This document shows positions 27,191 to 35,844 of a DNA stretch of 37,759 nt, one piece after another. This DNA is from Oscillospiraceae bacterium (GTDB lineage: Bacteria; Bacillota; Clostridia; Oscillospirales; WRJC01): positions 1 to 37,759 of the forward strand of contig WQYZ01000021.1 of assembly GCA_009780985.1 (NCBI GenBank), in the 5' to 3' direction. Each line of letters opens with the position of its first letter. Positions within the stretch are counted from its first letter, which is position 1. The notes under the pieces were generated by a model. That model was not told the origin of the DNA. It saw only the letters and a list, made by a program, of their open reading frames with translations, and searched no databases. The position numbers and the translations under genes are program-made.

Positions 27191-29131
27191 TTATCGTCCC
27201 CTGCGTTTCGGCTGAGGCGGAACAGCCGCATAATCGCCGACTGTATTGAGTTTGTTTGTGATAAAGTCGTCGATATAATTCCAGCGGGCAGTTATCCATT
27301 GCTGTAAATAACTGCGCTCATCGTCAAGGTTCAGATTGCATTCCTGCCATTTTGCGCTTTCGCGCTGCCATGCGCCTGATACGTCAAACAAATCAAGGTA
27401 ATTTGCGAACCGTGCGTAAATAGTTTCCGCAGATAATTTATTGTCTTTTAAACTTTCCCATTTTGCCTTTAATTTATCAGCAAATCCGTCAGCGTTAGTC
27501 AGAATCAACCGTCTGAACAAATGCGAATCATGCTCGTACGACGCGCTGTCCATCCACTCGAAATCCGGCGGTATCCTGCTGCCGTCCCAAGAGCCACCCC
27601 ATGTAGCGTCCAAATCCCACGGAGTCAAAAATATCTTTGACAGATTGTCGTCCGTTATGTCGTAAATCGACCAATAGGCGTTTTTTCCCGTATTGTCGTA
27701 CGCGTAAGATATACTCAGGAAAAGCGTGTAATCCACAAAGTTATCTATATCTATATATTTGCTTACATTCGCGGCAAAATCTTCGTCTGTGGAATTTACG
27801 CCAAAGTTTACAAAATCCGCTAACGGCGTCCAGTCGATTTGACCGCTTTTCTGCGGTCTGGGATATTTCTGCTGAAAGGCGTCCCATGTCATGCTGTTAT
27901 TGTCATATGGACTATAATTCCTGAACAAAAGCGCGTCGCCCCACGCTTTGCCTTTATATGTCACGCTTTTAAGTCCGTCGTCGTTGCTCTGCAGCTGTAA
28001 TTGCTGCTTGTCGATTTTTTCTGTAAAACAATACAATCCCCTGTATTCGTCGTTGGCAAATACTTCCACAAAAACCCCGCGAGTTCCGTTGGTCTGCGGA
28101 TTTGTCATATAGTCCGAATAATATAACGGCGATTCTATGTCGTTCCAGATATCGGTTGAGACCCTGTTCCGCGAACGCGCCTTGTCTATATACATAGCGT
28201 CGAGAATCCAGTCTGAACTCTTGCGCAATCCAAAAAGCTGGAAGTTTTTATTTGCGCCGGTGTCGTCCACAAATTTCAGGGCATATGATTTCTTCGGAAA
28301 ACTTCTTGCTATTCCGCCTCTTATATGTATTCCCGCAGTCGATTCGACAAAAAAGTTTGACTGTGTTGTAGTCGAGCCGTAACCGTACGAAAAATCCGGG
28401 TCTGTGACTGATATTGTGCAATTCTGGTAATTAGTGCCTGTGTCTTTGTCCAAACGCGATAAAGGTATATCGTTAATCTGAACTATCGGCAGCATAGTAA
28501 ATATTATGGTGTAATCGCACATCTCGGTCTGCGACTGCGCTTTCAGGCTGTATTCTTTATTTAACTGGGGGACAAATCTGTATGCGCACAGATTGTTGTC
28601 GGGGTCGTAAATTTCAGCGAAGATGTTTTCGCTTTCATTCTGGGCGTTTTCCGCATTGAAATCAAACGTAAATTCTTTATCCGGCGTTTTCCCCATAGTA
28701 TAGTAAAAAGTTTGGGATTGGGAATCATACGCGCATTTTACGCCGTTTATATATAGCTTGACGATTAATCCCGCATTTTTAAGTTTGACTGTGCTGTCAA
28801 GATACTGAGTTTTAAAGTTTTCCGACGCGGCGTTCAGTTCATTAACGGCGTTTTGAATATCTTTGTCGGGAGTCGAACTGTGCGCTAAAATATACGCCGC
28901 ATTTTTCACCGCATTCTGCAGATTGTCCGAAATTTCTTCGCCCGGAACGTAAAACGGCTCGTACATTCTCGACTGGAAGAACAAATCCGAAAGCGCGGAA
29001 GTATCTGATGTTCCGGCGGGCTGCTTCGCAGTGTTATCATTTTTTGCCGCGCTGCAGGACGGGAAAACGGCGGCGGTTGTAACAACTGTCAGAATTGTAA
29101 GTATTAACGCAATTATTCTTATGTTTTTCAT
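27191..29131 (-). CDS. CotH-domain (spore-coat-kinase-like) lipoprotein
   Basis: 646 residues. Signal peptide with Cys26 in a weak lipobox (VFPSC). A helical region follows (about 45-110), then a beta region, then the CotH kinase-like domain from about 240: GIHIRGGIARSFPKKSYALKF, IDKARSRNRVSTDIW, GVFVEVFANDEYRGLYCFTEKID and LTPWDLDATWGGSW, whose acidic residues correspond to the metal and catalytic positions of the CotH fold. In Bacillus CotH is an atypical kinase of coat proteins; in clostridia relatives are often secreted or cellulosome-linked. A surface role is inferred here. It lies 37 nt after mnmE, last gene of the operon. Confidence 0.85.
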   Translation of the reverse strand: MKNIRIIALILTILTVVTTAAVFPSCSAAKNDNTAKQPAGTSDTSALSDLFFQSRMYEPFYVPGEEISDNLQNAVKNAAYILAHSSTPDKDIQNAVNELNAASENFKTQYLDSTVKLKNAGLIVKLYINGVKCAYDSQSQTFYYTMGKTPDKEFTFDFNAENAQNESENIFAEIYDPDNNLCAYRFVPQLNKEYSLKAQSQTEMCDYTIIFTMLPIVQINDIPLSRLDKDTGTNYQNCTISVTDPDFSYGYGSTTTQSNFFVESTAGIHIRGGIARSFPKKSYALKFVDDTGANKNFQLFGLRKSSDWILDAMYIDKARSRNRVSTDIWNDIESPLYYSDYMTNPQTNGTRGVFVEVFANDEYRGLYCFTEKIDKQQLQLQSNDDGLKSVTYKGKAWGDALLFRNYSPYDNNSMTWDAFQQKYPRPQKSGQIDWTPLADFVNFGVNSTDEDFAANVSKYIDIDNFVDYTLFLSISYAYDNTGKNAYWSIYDITDDNLSKIFLTPWDLDATWGGSWDGSRIPPDFEWMDSASYEHDSHLFRRLILTNADGFADKLKAKWESLKDNKLSAETIYARFANYLDLFDVSGAWQRESAKWQECNLNLDDERSYLQQWITARWNYIDDFITNKLNTVGDYAAVPPQPKRRGR

Positions 29132-29168
29132 GAATATAAAATAAACCTCTTTTAATAAATAATTAATT

Positions 29169-30584
29169 TTATTTTCCTACGCAGAAATTCCTGAATATCA
29201 TAGCGACAATATCTTCAGAAACTGATTTTGAGTCGCACCTGTCTAAATTTTGAACTGCGAGTTCCAAATCAAGTCCCGCAATATCCTGCGTAAGCCCGTT
29301 TTTTAACGCATCTATCGCAGAATTTAAATTCCTGCAAGCCTCGCATATTTCAAAATACTGCCGATCTTCAGTCAAAATTTCGCCGGAATCCAGATTATAT
29401 TCTTCGATTTTATATATGTCGTCAATGCAGTCTTTCAACGCGTCATAGGCTGTGACTGAATTTAACGTGCTGTTATTTTTAGCCGATATTATCAACGGTC
29501 TTATATCAAGAATATTGTCTATACTATCTATCATATCATATTTATCGCATTTATTCAATACTATAATTATTTTTTTTCCGCTATTCTGTTCCCGTTTTAA
29601 AATTTCAAGCACTTTATTATCTTCTTCGCCATATATATCGTTTATATCAAAAACGCCGATTATAAGTACGCAATCGTCTATTTTTAATTTCGCCTTTTCT
29701 ATGCCGATATTCTCTATATCGTCGGAAGTGTTTCTTATCCCAGCCGTGTCGTACAGATTAAGCGTAAACGCGCCGACATTTACCCGTGATGTTACAATAT
29801 CCCGTGTTGTGCCCGGAGTATCATGCACAATCGCGACGTCGTTCTGCGACAGCAGATTTAACAGCGTAGATTTTCCCGTGTTTGGTTTGCCGATAATAGC
29901 GCAGTTTATCCCGTCTGATATAACTTTGCCGACATCGTACGATTTTTTTAAACTTTCCAGGTCGTTATTTATATTTGTCAGATTGTCAAGCATAACGTCG
30001 GAAGTCATATCTGTCAAATCTTCGCCTGGATAGTCGATATATACATAAACTTCGCTTATAATCCGTTTGATTCGCTCCGATATTTCCGCGATTTTTTTCG
30101 ACAGTCCGCCTTTTGACTGCGCTCTGGCGACTCTCGCGCCAGTTTCGTTCGACGCAAGTATAAGCCGTCCGATTGCTTCCGCGCCGGTGAGCGAAATTTT
30201 CCCATTTATATATGCGCGTTTTGTAAACTCGCCGGGATTTGCAAGTCTCGCGCCCGCTTCAATCGCGCATTTCAGCACGGCGTTTGTGATGTAAACTCCG
30301 CCGTGGCACGATATTTCGACAATATCTTCGCCGGTGTACGATTTGGGGGCATTGAACTTCACAGCGACGCCTTCGTCGATGATTTTGCCGCCGTTTATTA
30401 TTTCCCCAAAGGCCGCCGTATTTGTGGGAATGTCATGAAAATTTTTGCAGGTTTTATTTTTATGCCTGAATATTTTTTCTCCGACGTCAAAAGCTCCGCT
30501 TCCCGATATTCTGATTACGGCAATTCCTCCGGTTCCTCGCGGAGTGGCGATTGCGGCGATTGTGTTAGTTTGGGTTTGTTCCAT
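29169..30584 (-). CDS. mnmE: tRNA modification GTPase MnmE
   Basis: With MnmG it installs the aminomethyl-type modification on wobble uridine 34 of several tRNAs. 471 residues with N-terminal folate-binding TIAAIATPRGTGGIAVIRISG and the inserted G domain: GKPNTGKS (232-239), DTPGTTRD (255-262), DTAG (279-282), NKCD (344-347). The C terminus is FCVGK, where the invariant Cys of the FC[IV]GK motif is present. Length is normal. GGAG precedes the ATG. It is usually near rnpA/yidC; here it lies in an operon behind a PIN gene pair, 18 nt downstream of the small partner gene. Confidence 0.97.
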   Translation of the reverse strand: MEQTQTNTIAAIATPRGTGGIAVIRISGSGAFDVGEKIFRHKNKTCKNFHDIPTNTAAFGEIINGGKIIDEGVAVKFNAPKSYTGEDIVEISCHGGVYITNAVLKCAIEAGARLANPGEFTKRAYINGKISLTGAEAIGRLILASNETGARVARAQSKGGLSKKIAEISERIKRIISEVYVYIDYPGEDLTDMTSDVMLDNLTNINNDLESLKKSYDVGKVISDGINCAIIGKPNTGKSTLLNLLSQNDVAIVHDTPGTTRDIVTSRVNVGAFTLNLYDTAGIRNTSDDIENIGIEKAKLKIDDCVLIIGVFDINDIYGEEDNKVLEILKREQNSGKKIIIVLNKCDKYDMIDSIDNILDIRPLIISAKNNSTLNSVTAYDALKDCIDDIYKIEEYNLDSGEILTEDRQYFEICEACRNLNSAIDALKNGLTQDIAGLDLELAVQNLDRCDSKSVSEDIVAMIFRNFCVGK

Positions 30585-30602
30585 GTGTTTGGGTTCTCCG
30601 GT

Positions 30603-30803
30603 TTATTTTCCATTTTTCTTTCTGTAATCCATAGCTGCTTTCGATAATTCTTCTATTGTCATATCTTCATATAAATCTTCCTGCCACTTTGTATAATCAA
30701 AAGGTTCTTTTATAATTAGCGATATAAATCTCTCGGCATCTACAATACCGAAATTTTCAATTAAACATTTCATAGCAGTTTGCTGCAAAACAGTTTCAGT
30801 CAT
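30603..30803 (-). CDS. Small partner protein of the PIN gene (putative antitoxin)
   Basis: 66 residues. ENFGIVDAERFISLIIKEPFDYTKWQEDLYEDMTIEELSKAAMDYRKK resembles a short conserved family commonly found beside PIN-domain genes. The overall character, a compact helical domain with a Lys/Asp-rich C-terminal arm, fits an antitoxin. The ATG overlaps the end of the PIN gene by 8 nt, so translation is coupled, in toxin-first order. It precedes mnmE by 18 nt. The assignment as antitoxin is by context, not by a recognised DNA-binding domain. Confidence 0.7.
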   Translation of the reverse strand: MTETVLQQTAMKCLIENFGIVDAERFISLIIKEPFDYTKWQEDLYEDMTIEELSKAAMDYRKKNGK

Positions 30804-31272
30804 TGTTTAAGTCCTCCTTTGGAATTAATATAAAATTAATTGGATTTATTATACGGATTTTGTTATCCTGATACTTTAATAATCTATCATCAGTGGAGAG
30901 AAAATAATCACATTGTGCGACTATTGCACATGCGATATGAAGCGAGTCTTTTGTTTTTAAACCTGTTTGTTTAATTTTCTGTGCGACTGATATAATTTCA
31001 TTGCTTTCTTCAACATTTAACACTGCATATTTAAAGAAATCTTTTATTGCAGTTTGCCGTAATGCAAACGGATTGTCACTATTTTCTAATTCTAAAATGT
31101 AAGAGATTACAAGGTCAACTTTTTTATCGACAATCAAATTTTGTACAAACAATTTAGATTTTGTCTCAAGTTCTATTCGTAGTTGATTTTGGTCATCATA
31201 CGGTCTGTTAAAACAACAATTATCCAGATATATTCTTATATTTTTCGTTTTTATTTGGATGTCTCCTTTCAA
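30796..31272 (-). CDS. PIN-domain ribonuclease-like protein (putative toxin)
   Basis: About 150 residues. The first acidic residue is in RIYLDNCCFNRPYDD, the second in SYILELENS, and the third and fourth in LKTKDSLHIACAI and DYFLSTDDRLLKY, the four-acid pattern of PIN ribonucleases such as VapC. The start is odd. The frame can begin at TTG 31272, which lies inside the ribosome binding site, while the excellent AAAGGAG is followed at proper spacing by ATA (31254), not ATG. A loss of the start codon (ATG to ATA) or use of TTG are both possible. It overlaps its partner gene by 8 nt. Confidence 0.8.
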   Translation of the reverse strand: MKGDIQIKTKNIRIYLDNCCFNRPYDDQNQLRIELETKSKLFVQNLIVDKKVDLVISYILELENSDNPFALRQTAIKDFFKYAVLNVEESNEIISVAQKIKQTGLKTKDSLHIACAIVAQCDYFLSTDDRLLKYQDNKIRIINPINFILIPKEDLNND

Positions 31273-31288
31273 TCGAAATTAAAGTTTT

Positions 31289-31975
31289 TTATGTGGTTTC
31301 TCTGTACTTGTTTATATTATCGTCATTATCATTTAAACTGTGAAATGCTTCTTTTATGTCTTTCAAAACTTCTTGTACGTTATCTTTAATTAACCGCCAG
31401 TTATCACAAAAAGGACAAAGAATAAGTTCTGCAATATCAGACGAAATATGTATGTGATCGAAAGTATGTCCGCATACCGCTGTGTGTTTAAAAAAATGTT
31501 GTTCGTTATCTGATATTAATACCGCCAAATTACTCATATTACCCATATTCCAATCATATTTCCATAATTCGCCGAAGTCTTCAACACTTATCGGATACAT
31601 TCGATAACTTTTATTGGCGGCGGGGTCTAAACCAAAAATTTGATTATCTTCGAATTTATCAAATATCGTGAAATGACCATCATATGAAAATTTGGACTTA
31701 TGCAACATAATCATTTTTATATTTTCTCTTGAAATAAATTCCATCAATTTATGCATATCTAACGTACTTATTAAACATGCTTTTAAATTTGTAGTAACAA
31801 GAACATGCCTTAAAATTCCAACAGTCGTAACATTATCATTGGCAGCGACAGATTGCATTAACTTCATATCATTGTACAATTTTTCTTGACTTTTAATTAT
31901 ACCAAAATGTTCATAAACAATAGATAAACACGCTACGGAACAATAATTATATTTTTCTTGTTCTTGATATCTCAT
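31289..31975 (-). CDS. C39-like cysteine peptidase with a metal-ribbon-like tail
   Basis: 228 residues from ATG 31975. The N-terminal part follows bacteriocin-processing peptidase C39: Q6, C12 in NYCSVACLSIVYEHFG, H101 in YDGHFTIFDKF and D117 in FGLDPAA, which are the Gln, Cys, His and Asp of the C39 active site at normal spacing. Usually C39 is the front domain of an ABC exporter; here it stands alone, without transmembrane segments. Residues 168-190 (CGH...CPFC) look like a small zinc ribbon. A longer frame upstream would overlap the ATPase-like gene and is rejected. It starts 8 nt after that gene. Confidence 0.75.
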   Translation of the reverse strand: MRYQEQEKYNYCSVACLSIVYEHFGIIKSQEKLYNDMKLMQSVAANDNVTTVGILRHVLVTTNLKACLISTLDMHKLMEFISRENIKMIMLHKSKFSYDGHFTIFDKFEDNQIFGLDPAANKSYRMYPISVEDFGELWKYDWNMGNMSNLAVLISDNEQHFFKHTAVCGHTFDHIHISSDIAELILCPFCDNWRLIKDNVQEVLKDIKEAFHSLNDNDDNINKYRETT

Positions 31976-31983
31976 AAAATTTA

Positions 31984-33981
31984 TTACCTTTTCATAAAAA
32001 ATCTCTTCTCCAAAACCACACTCGCAACCGCCGGCAACAGACCAACCACAACCGCCATAACCGCGATTTTCGCGTCTATTGCACCAAATCCCAGGAAATC
32101 TCTCACTGGCTGTATTACCACCGCTAAACATACAAATATTAGATTAGCCGCGAACCCTATAACGGAGGCTTTATTCTTCAATATCCTGAATATGCCTGCG
32201 CCATTTAAATAGTACAAGGCTGAAAATCCGTACGCCGCGATATATGTTATAAACGCCGCAGTCTGGGCTGACTTGACATCCATTGAATTGTTGTTTATGT
32301 ACTCCCAGATAAATTTGGATTCCGAAAGTCCGAAGCATATCAAAAATGATAGTACAGACGCGGCGAAAATCAAAAGTCCCGATATAAAACTGCGTTTCAG
32401 TAGGGTTCTTTTGCCGAAATCTATCGAGTTCTGCATATCTTTTCTTAAATCCTGCCATTTTGTGTTGTTTTCCCTGTAACACATTGCGAGCGTGAATACA
32501 TATCCCGCGCCGATTCCCGACCATATCATCTCAAACGGATTCAATATATATGCTCCGTTTAAAATAACCGCAAAAAATATCAAAAGATACTGCGATATAA
32601 AAATCATCGACGAAAAGTTTAATACATTGCATATATTTCTGTAAATTAAAAAAGAATTTCCGACCGCTTTTAATATAGTCTGAACTGATAAATCCTTAGT
32701 TATCACCGACGCTTTGTTTTTTAATACGCCCGTTTCCGTAGTCGCCGACGTAAAAGACAGTTTGGCTTCGTTTAACAGAGGCATTTCCGCAAGTTCGCTT
32801 ATTGCGACTGCGGGGAAATAATATTTTGATTTAATTTCCCTGAGAAATTTTATCCGGCTATTTACCGACGGTTTCTCAACTATATCAAATACGTTGACTG
32901 CATCCGGACTATAATCAGCTTTCGCTGTAATTATCGCATCCATATTGTTTATATCGTCTATAACAGACGGTTTTTTGATTATTATACCAATGTCGGCTAA
33001 TCTGCGCATTTCGTATGCGACGGCGAAATCTATAATCACCGGCATCTGCTCCGAAAAACATGCCGTGTAAACTGTGAGACATGTAAGTATCACTGCGATA
33101 AAATCCCTGTTTTGAAGTATTCCCGTCGCCGCAAAAGTCACCGTAAATGCAATGGACAGAAGAAAAGAATATTTCGAGAGTCTAAGCGCGTGTTTTTGTA
33201 AAACGCAGGAGTCAGAACTATCAGAATTATCTACGCTTTCAAGATTTTCAGGTTTTTTGAGAAAATTATTATTTTGAGCGATTTTTGTGTTTTTTCCCGT
33301 TGCGGTAATAACCGCAACAGCGTTACCGGAATCTATAATATCTGACGAGTATAAAATATCCGGCTCAAATTCGGGATAATAAGACGCGGATTTATTTATC
33401 GTATGCGTTTTATCCTGTTTTACAGTTTCGTTGTATTCGCTTCTTTCGATTACATGCAGGCACGACAGATTGGATGCCGCCTCTACGATTTTCGCGTCTG
33501 CCGGAACAATATCGCCCATTGAGAGAATAATCACGTCTCCCGGAACAAGAGTGTCAACAAAAACTTTCTTTCTTTTATTCTGACGTATGACAAGTGCTTT
33601 CGGACGCGCCATCTCATATAAATAAGCATATGTTTTTTCTGATTTATGCCCGAATATAAAAGCCGATAAAATCAAAAATATATAAAACGGCAGATATATA
33701 TAAATTTTTATGTCAATTCCCGCAAGTTCTATTATTATCATGAACAAAAGATAGATAATTCCAAGTGTGTCTACAGAACGGGATAACATCGCCCTGATGC
33801 TTCTTTTTTTCTTTTTAAGTCCGTAGAAATTCTGATTTTCGAGTATATCCGAATTTATAATATTCTCTCCGTATTTTTTCTTAGCCCTGAGATAATTTTC
33901 ACGGCTCAAGCCTTTTTTAACGTCTGTCGAAAAAAAGAGTTCCAGTTCAATTGTATTTTTTCCCGACCAGTTTATATTCAT
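31984..33981 (-). CDS. P-type ATPase homologue lacking catalytic motifs (pseudo-ATPase)
   Basis: 665 residues with the P2-type cation ATPase layout: N-terminal domain (FFSTDVKKGLSRENYLRAKKKYGEN), M1-M2 (about 67-111), A domain (VPGDVIILSMGDIVPADAKIV), M3-M4 (271-315), a short cytoplasmic loop and six C-terminal helices. The TGES motif reads RSEY (180-183). DKTGTLT is replaced by AKADYSP (353-359), so the phosphorylated Asp is Ala353. The GDGxND site reads ELAE. The M4-M5 loop is only about 130 residues, against more than 300, so the nucleotide-binding domain is missing. SEQMP (310-314) stands for PEGLP in M4. The frame is intact. ATP-driven pumping is excluded by family knowledge. Confidence 0.85.
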   Translation of the reverse strand: MNINWSGKNTIELELFFSTDVKKGLSRENYLRAKKKYGENIINSDILENQNFYGLKKKKRSIRAMLSRSVDTLGIIYLLFMIIIELAGIDIKIYIYLPFYIFLILSAFIFGHKSEKTYAYLYEMARPKALVIRQNKRKKVFVDTLVPGDVIILSMGDIVPADAKIVEAASNLSCLHVIERSEYNETVKQDKTHTINKSASYYPEFEPDILYSSDIIDSGNAVAVITATGKNTKIAQNNNFLKKPENLESVDNSDSSDSCVLQKHALRLSKYSFLLSIAFTVTFAATGILQNRDFIAVILTCLTVYTACFSEQMPVIIDFAVAYEMRRLADIGIIIKKPSVIDDINNMDAIITAKADYSPDAVNVFDIVEKPSVNSRIKFLREIKSKYYFPAVAISELAEMPLLNEAKLSFTSATTETGVLKNKASVITKDLSVQTILKAVGNSFLIYRNICNVLNFSSMIFISQYLLIFFAVILNGAYILNPFEMIWSGIGAGYVFTLAMCYRENNTKWQDLRKDMQNSIDFGKRTLLKRSFISGLLIFAASVLSFLICFGLSESKFIWEYINNNSMDVKSAQTAAFITYIAAYGFSALYYLNGAGIFRILKNKASVIGFAANLIFVCLAVVIQPVRDFLGFGAIDAKIAVMAVVVGLLPAVASVVLEKRFFMKR

Positions 33982-34031
33982 AAATAAATTCTGTTACTTC
34001 TCCATGAAATTATAGTAAATCTTATATATTT

Positions 34032-34060
34032 ATTATAATATAAATATCGGTATACGTCAA
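34032..34060 (-). promoter_or_regulatory. Promoter of the pseudo-ATPase operon
   Basis: Minus strand: TTGACG (34060-34055), 17-nt spacer, TATAAT (34037-34032), about 50 nt before the ATG at 33981. It probably drives the six genes down to the CotH gene. Confidence 0.7.
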
Positions 34061-34099
34061 GTTTTTTTATAAATTAATCTATCAATATTAACAAATACA

Positions 34100-34108
34100 T
34101 GATATAAT
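34100..34108 (+). promoter_or_regulatory. Extended -10 promoter of the acyl-CoA synthetase gene
   Basis: TGATATAAT (34100-34108), an extended -10 with no good -35 at 16-18 nt. About 48 nt precede the start codon at 34157, which has AAGGAGAA upstream. Confidence 0.6.
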
Positions 34109-34156
34109 ATAGCTTAATTTTATAAAATATAAACAGATTTTCAAGGAGAATGTCTT

Positions 34157-35839
34157 ATGCCGGAAAAAAATCAAAATTATTCCTCAAATATGTATATGGA
34201 GTATGTAAAGAATGTCGAATACGATAAAAAAGGCAACGTAATAAAACTCGAACTTACCGCAAAAGATGATTTCAATTTTTCATATGACGTTGTTGACAAA
34301 ATAGCTGTCGAAACTCCCGACAGGCTTGCGATTTTATGGGTCAACGACAAAGGAGCGGAAAAAAGAATCACTTTCGGCGAATTAAAAACCGAAACCGATA
34401 AAGTCGCGTCGTTTTTTATGTCGCTCGGCATAAAAAAAGGCGATTATGTCATGGTAATGTTAAAACGCCATTACGAATACTGGTATACTTATCTGGCGTT
34501 GCATAAAATCGGCGCAGTCACTATCCCCGCGACTACGATGCTTCAGGTAAAAGACATGGTTTACAGAATCAAAGCGGCGGATGTAACAGCCGTCATATGT
34601 ACAGCCGAGGGAGACATTGCGTTGATAACTGAAAAAGCCGAGCAGGAATGCGGGGTGAATCTTATAAAAGTGCTCGCGAGGGGACATCGCGACAGCTGGG
34701 TGAATTTCGACGAAGGCAAAGACGGTGCGCCTGCTTTTAAGCGTCCGACCGGAAAAGACGCCCCTGTGGGAAAAGATATTTCCATTCTGTTTTTCACGTC
34801 GGGAACGACGGGTATGCCGAAAATGGTTATACATGATTTTTTCTATCCATTGTGTCATATATGCACTGCGGCAGTCTGGCATAACGCCGTAGACGGAGGT
34901 TTGCATATTACAGTCGCGGATACGGGCTGGGCAAAAACGGCGTGGGGCAAAATGTACAGTCAATGGCTGTGCGGATCGGCTCAGTTTATTTTCGACCATG
35001 ATAAATTCCACGCCGACGTGATGCTTAGAATGATAGAAAAATATAAAGTTACGACGTTCTGTGCGCCTCCGACTATTTACAGATTTTTTATAAAAGAGGA
35101 TTTGACCGCGTACGATTTTTCCAACCTGAAATATGTGACAGTCGCAGGCGAAGCTTTAAACGCCGAAGTGTATAATCAATTCTTAAATGCGACGGGATTA
35201 AAACTGAAAGAGGGCTACGGACAGACAGAAAATACGATAGCCGTATTAAATCAGATATACGACGAACCTAAACCCGGCTCTATGGGAAAACCCAACCCGG
35301 TCTTTGAAATCTTTATCTCCGATGAAAACGGCAATCCCACAGAAACGGGAGTAAACGGCGAAATAGTAATAAGAGCCGACAGGGATAATCCCCCGATAGG
35401 CATGTTCAGGGAATATTATAAAGACAAAGAATTAACGGACAGCGTGTGGCATGACGGACTGTATCATACCGGCGATATGGCATGGAGAGATGAGGACGGA
35501 TATTTCTGGTTTGTCGGACGCACTGACGATATTATAAAATCGTCGGGATACAGAATAGGTCCGTTTGAAGTCGAAAGCGTCATCATGGAACATCCCGCGG
35601 TTTTAGAGTGCGCAGTCACCGGAGCCGACGACGAAATACGCGGTCAGGTAGTAAAAGCGACTATCGTTTTGGCAAACGGTTATGAAAAAAGCGAAGCTCT
35701 TGCAAAAGAGATACAGAATTATGTCAAAACCCATACAGCGCCATACAAATACCCCCGTATCGTCGAGTTTGTCGACGCCCTGCCGAAAACTATAAGCGGC
35801 AAAATAAGGCGCACTGAAATAAGGGACGAAGGGAAGTAG
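34157..35839 (+). CDS. AMP-forming acyl-CoA synthetase (medium-chain/ACSM-like)
   Basis: 560 residues of the ANL superfamily. It activates a carboxylic acid as acyl-AMP and then transfers it to CoA. Motifs: P-loop FFTSGTTGMPKMVIH, the adenine-binding EGYGQTEN, LYHTGDMAWRDEDGYFWFVGRTDD, SSGYRIGPFEVES and the catalytic lysine in LPKTISGKIRRTEIR near the end. The sequence is closest in character to acetyl/medium-chain synthetases of clostridia; substrate chain length cannot be read reliably. Own extended -10 promoter. A small membrane-anchored protein gene follows after 5 nt. Confidence 0.93.
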   Translation: MPEKNQNYSSNMYMEYVKNVEYDKKGNVIKLELTAKDDFNFSYDVVDKIAVETPDRLAILWVNDKGAEKRITFGELKTETDKVASFFMSLGIKKGDYVMVMLKRHYEYWYTYLALHKIGAVTIPATTMLQVKDMVYRIKAADVTAVICTAEGDIALITEKAEQECGVNLIKVLARGHRDSWVNFDEGKDGAPAFKRPTGKDAPVGKDISILFFTSGTTGMPKMVIHDFFYPLCHICTAAVWHNAVDGGLHITVADTGWAKTAWGKMYSQWLCGSAQFIFDHDKFHADVMLRMIEKYKVTTFCAPPTIYRFFIKEDLTAYDFSNLKYVTVAGEALNAEVYNQFLNATGLKLKEGYGQTENTIAVLNQIYDEPKPGSMGKPNPVFEIFISDENGNPTETGVNGEIVIRADRDNPPIGMFREYYKDKELTDSVWHDGLYHTGDMAWRDEDGYFWFVGRTDDIIKSSGYRIGPFEVESVIMEHPAVLECAVTGADDEIRGQVVKATIVLANGYEKSEALAKEIQNYVKTHTAPYKYPRIVEFVDALPKTISGKIRRTEIRDEGK

Positions 35840-35844
35840 GTTTT

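Noticed and set aside
31976-32131. N-terminal extension of the C39-like protein
   Set aside because: The extension overlaps the coding end of the ATPase-like gene, is rich in Gly, Cys and Trp, and has no family resemblance. The start at 31975 keeps the C39 domain intact.
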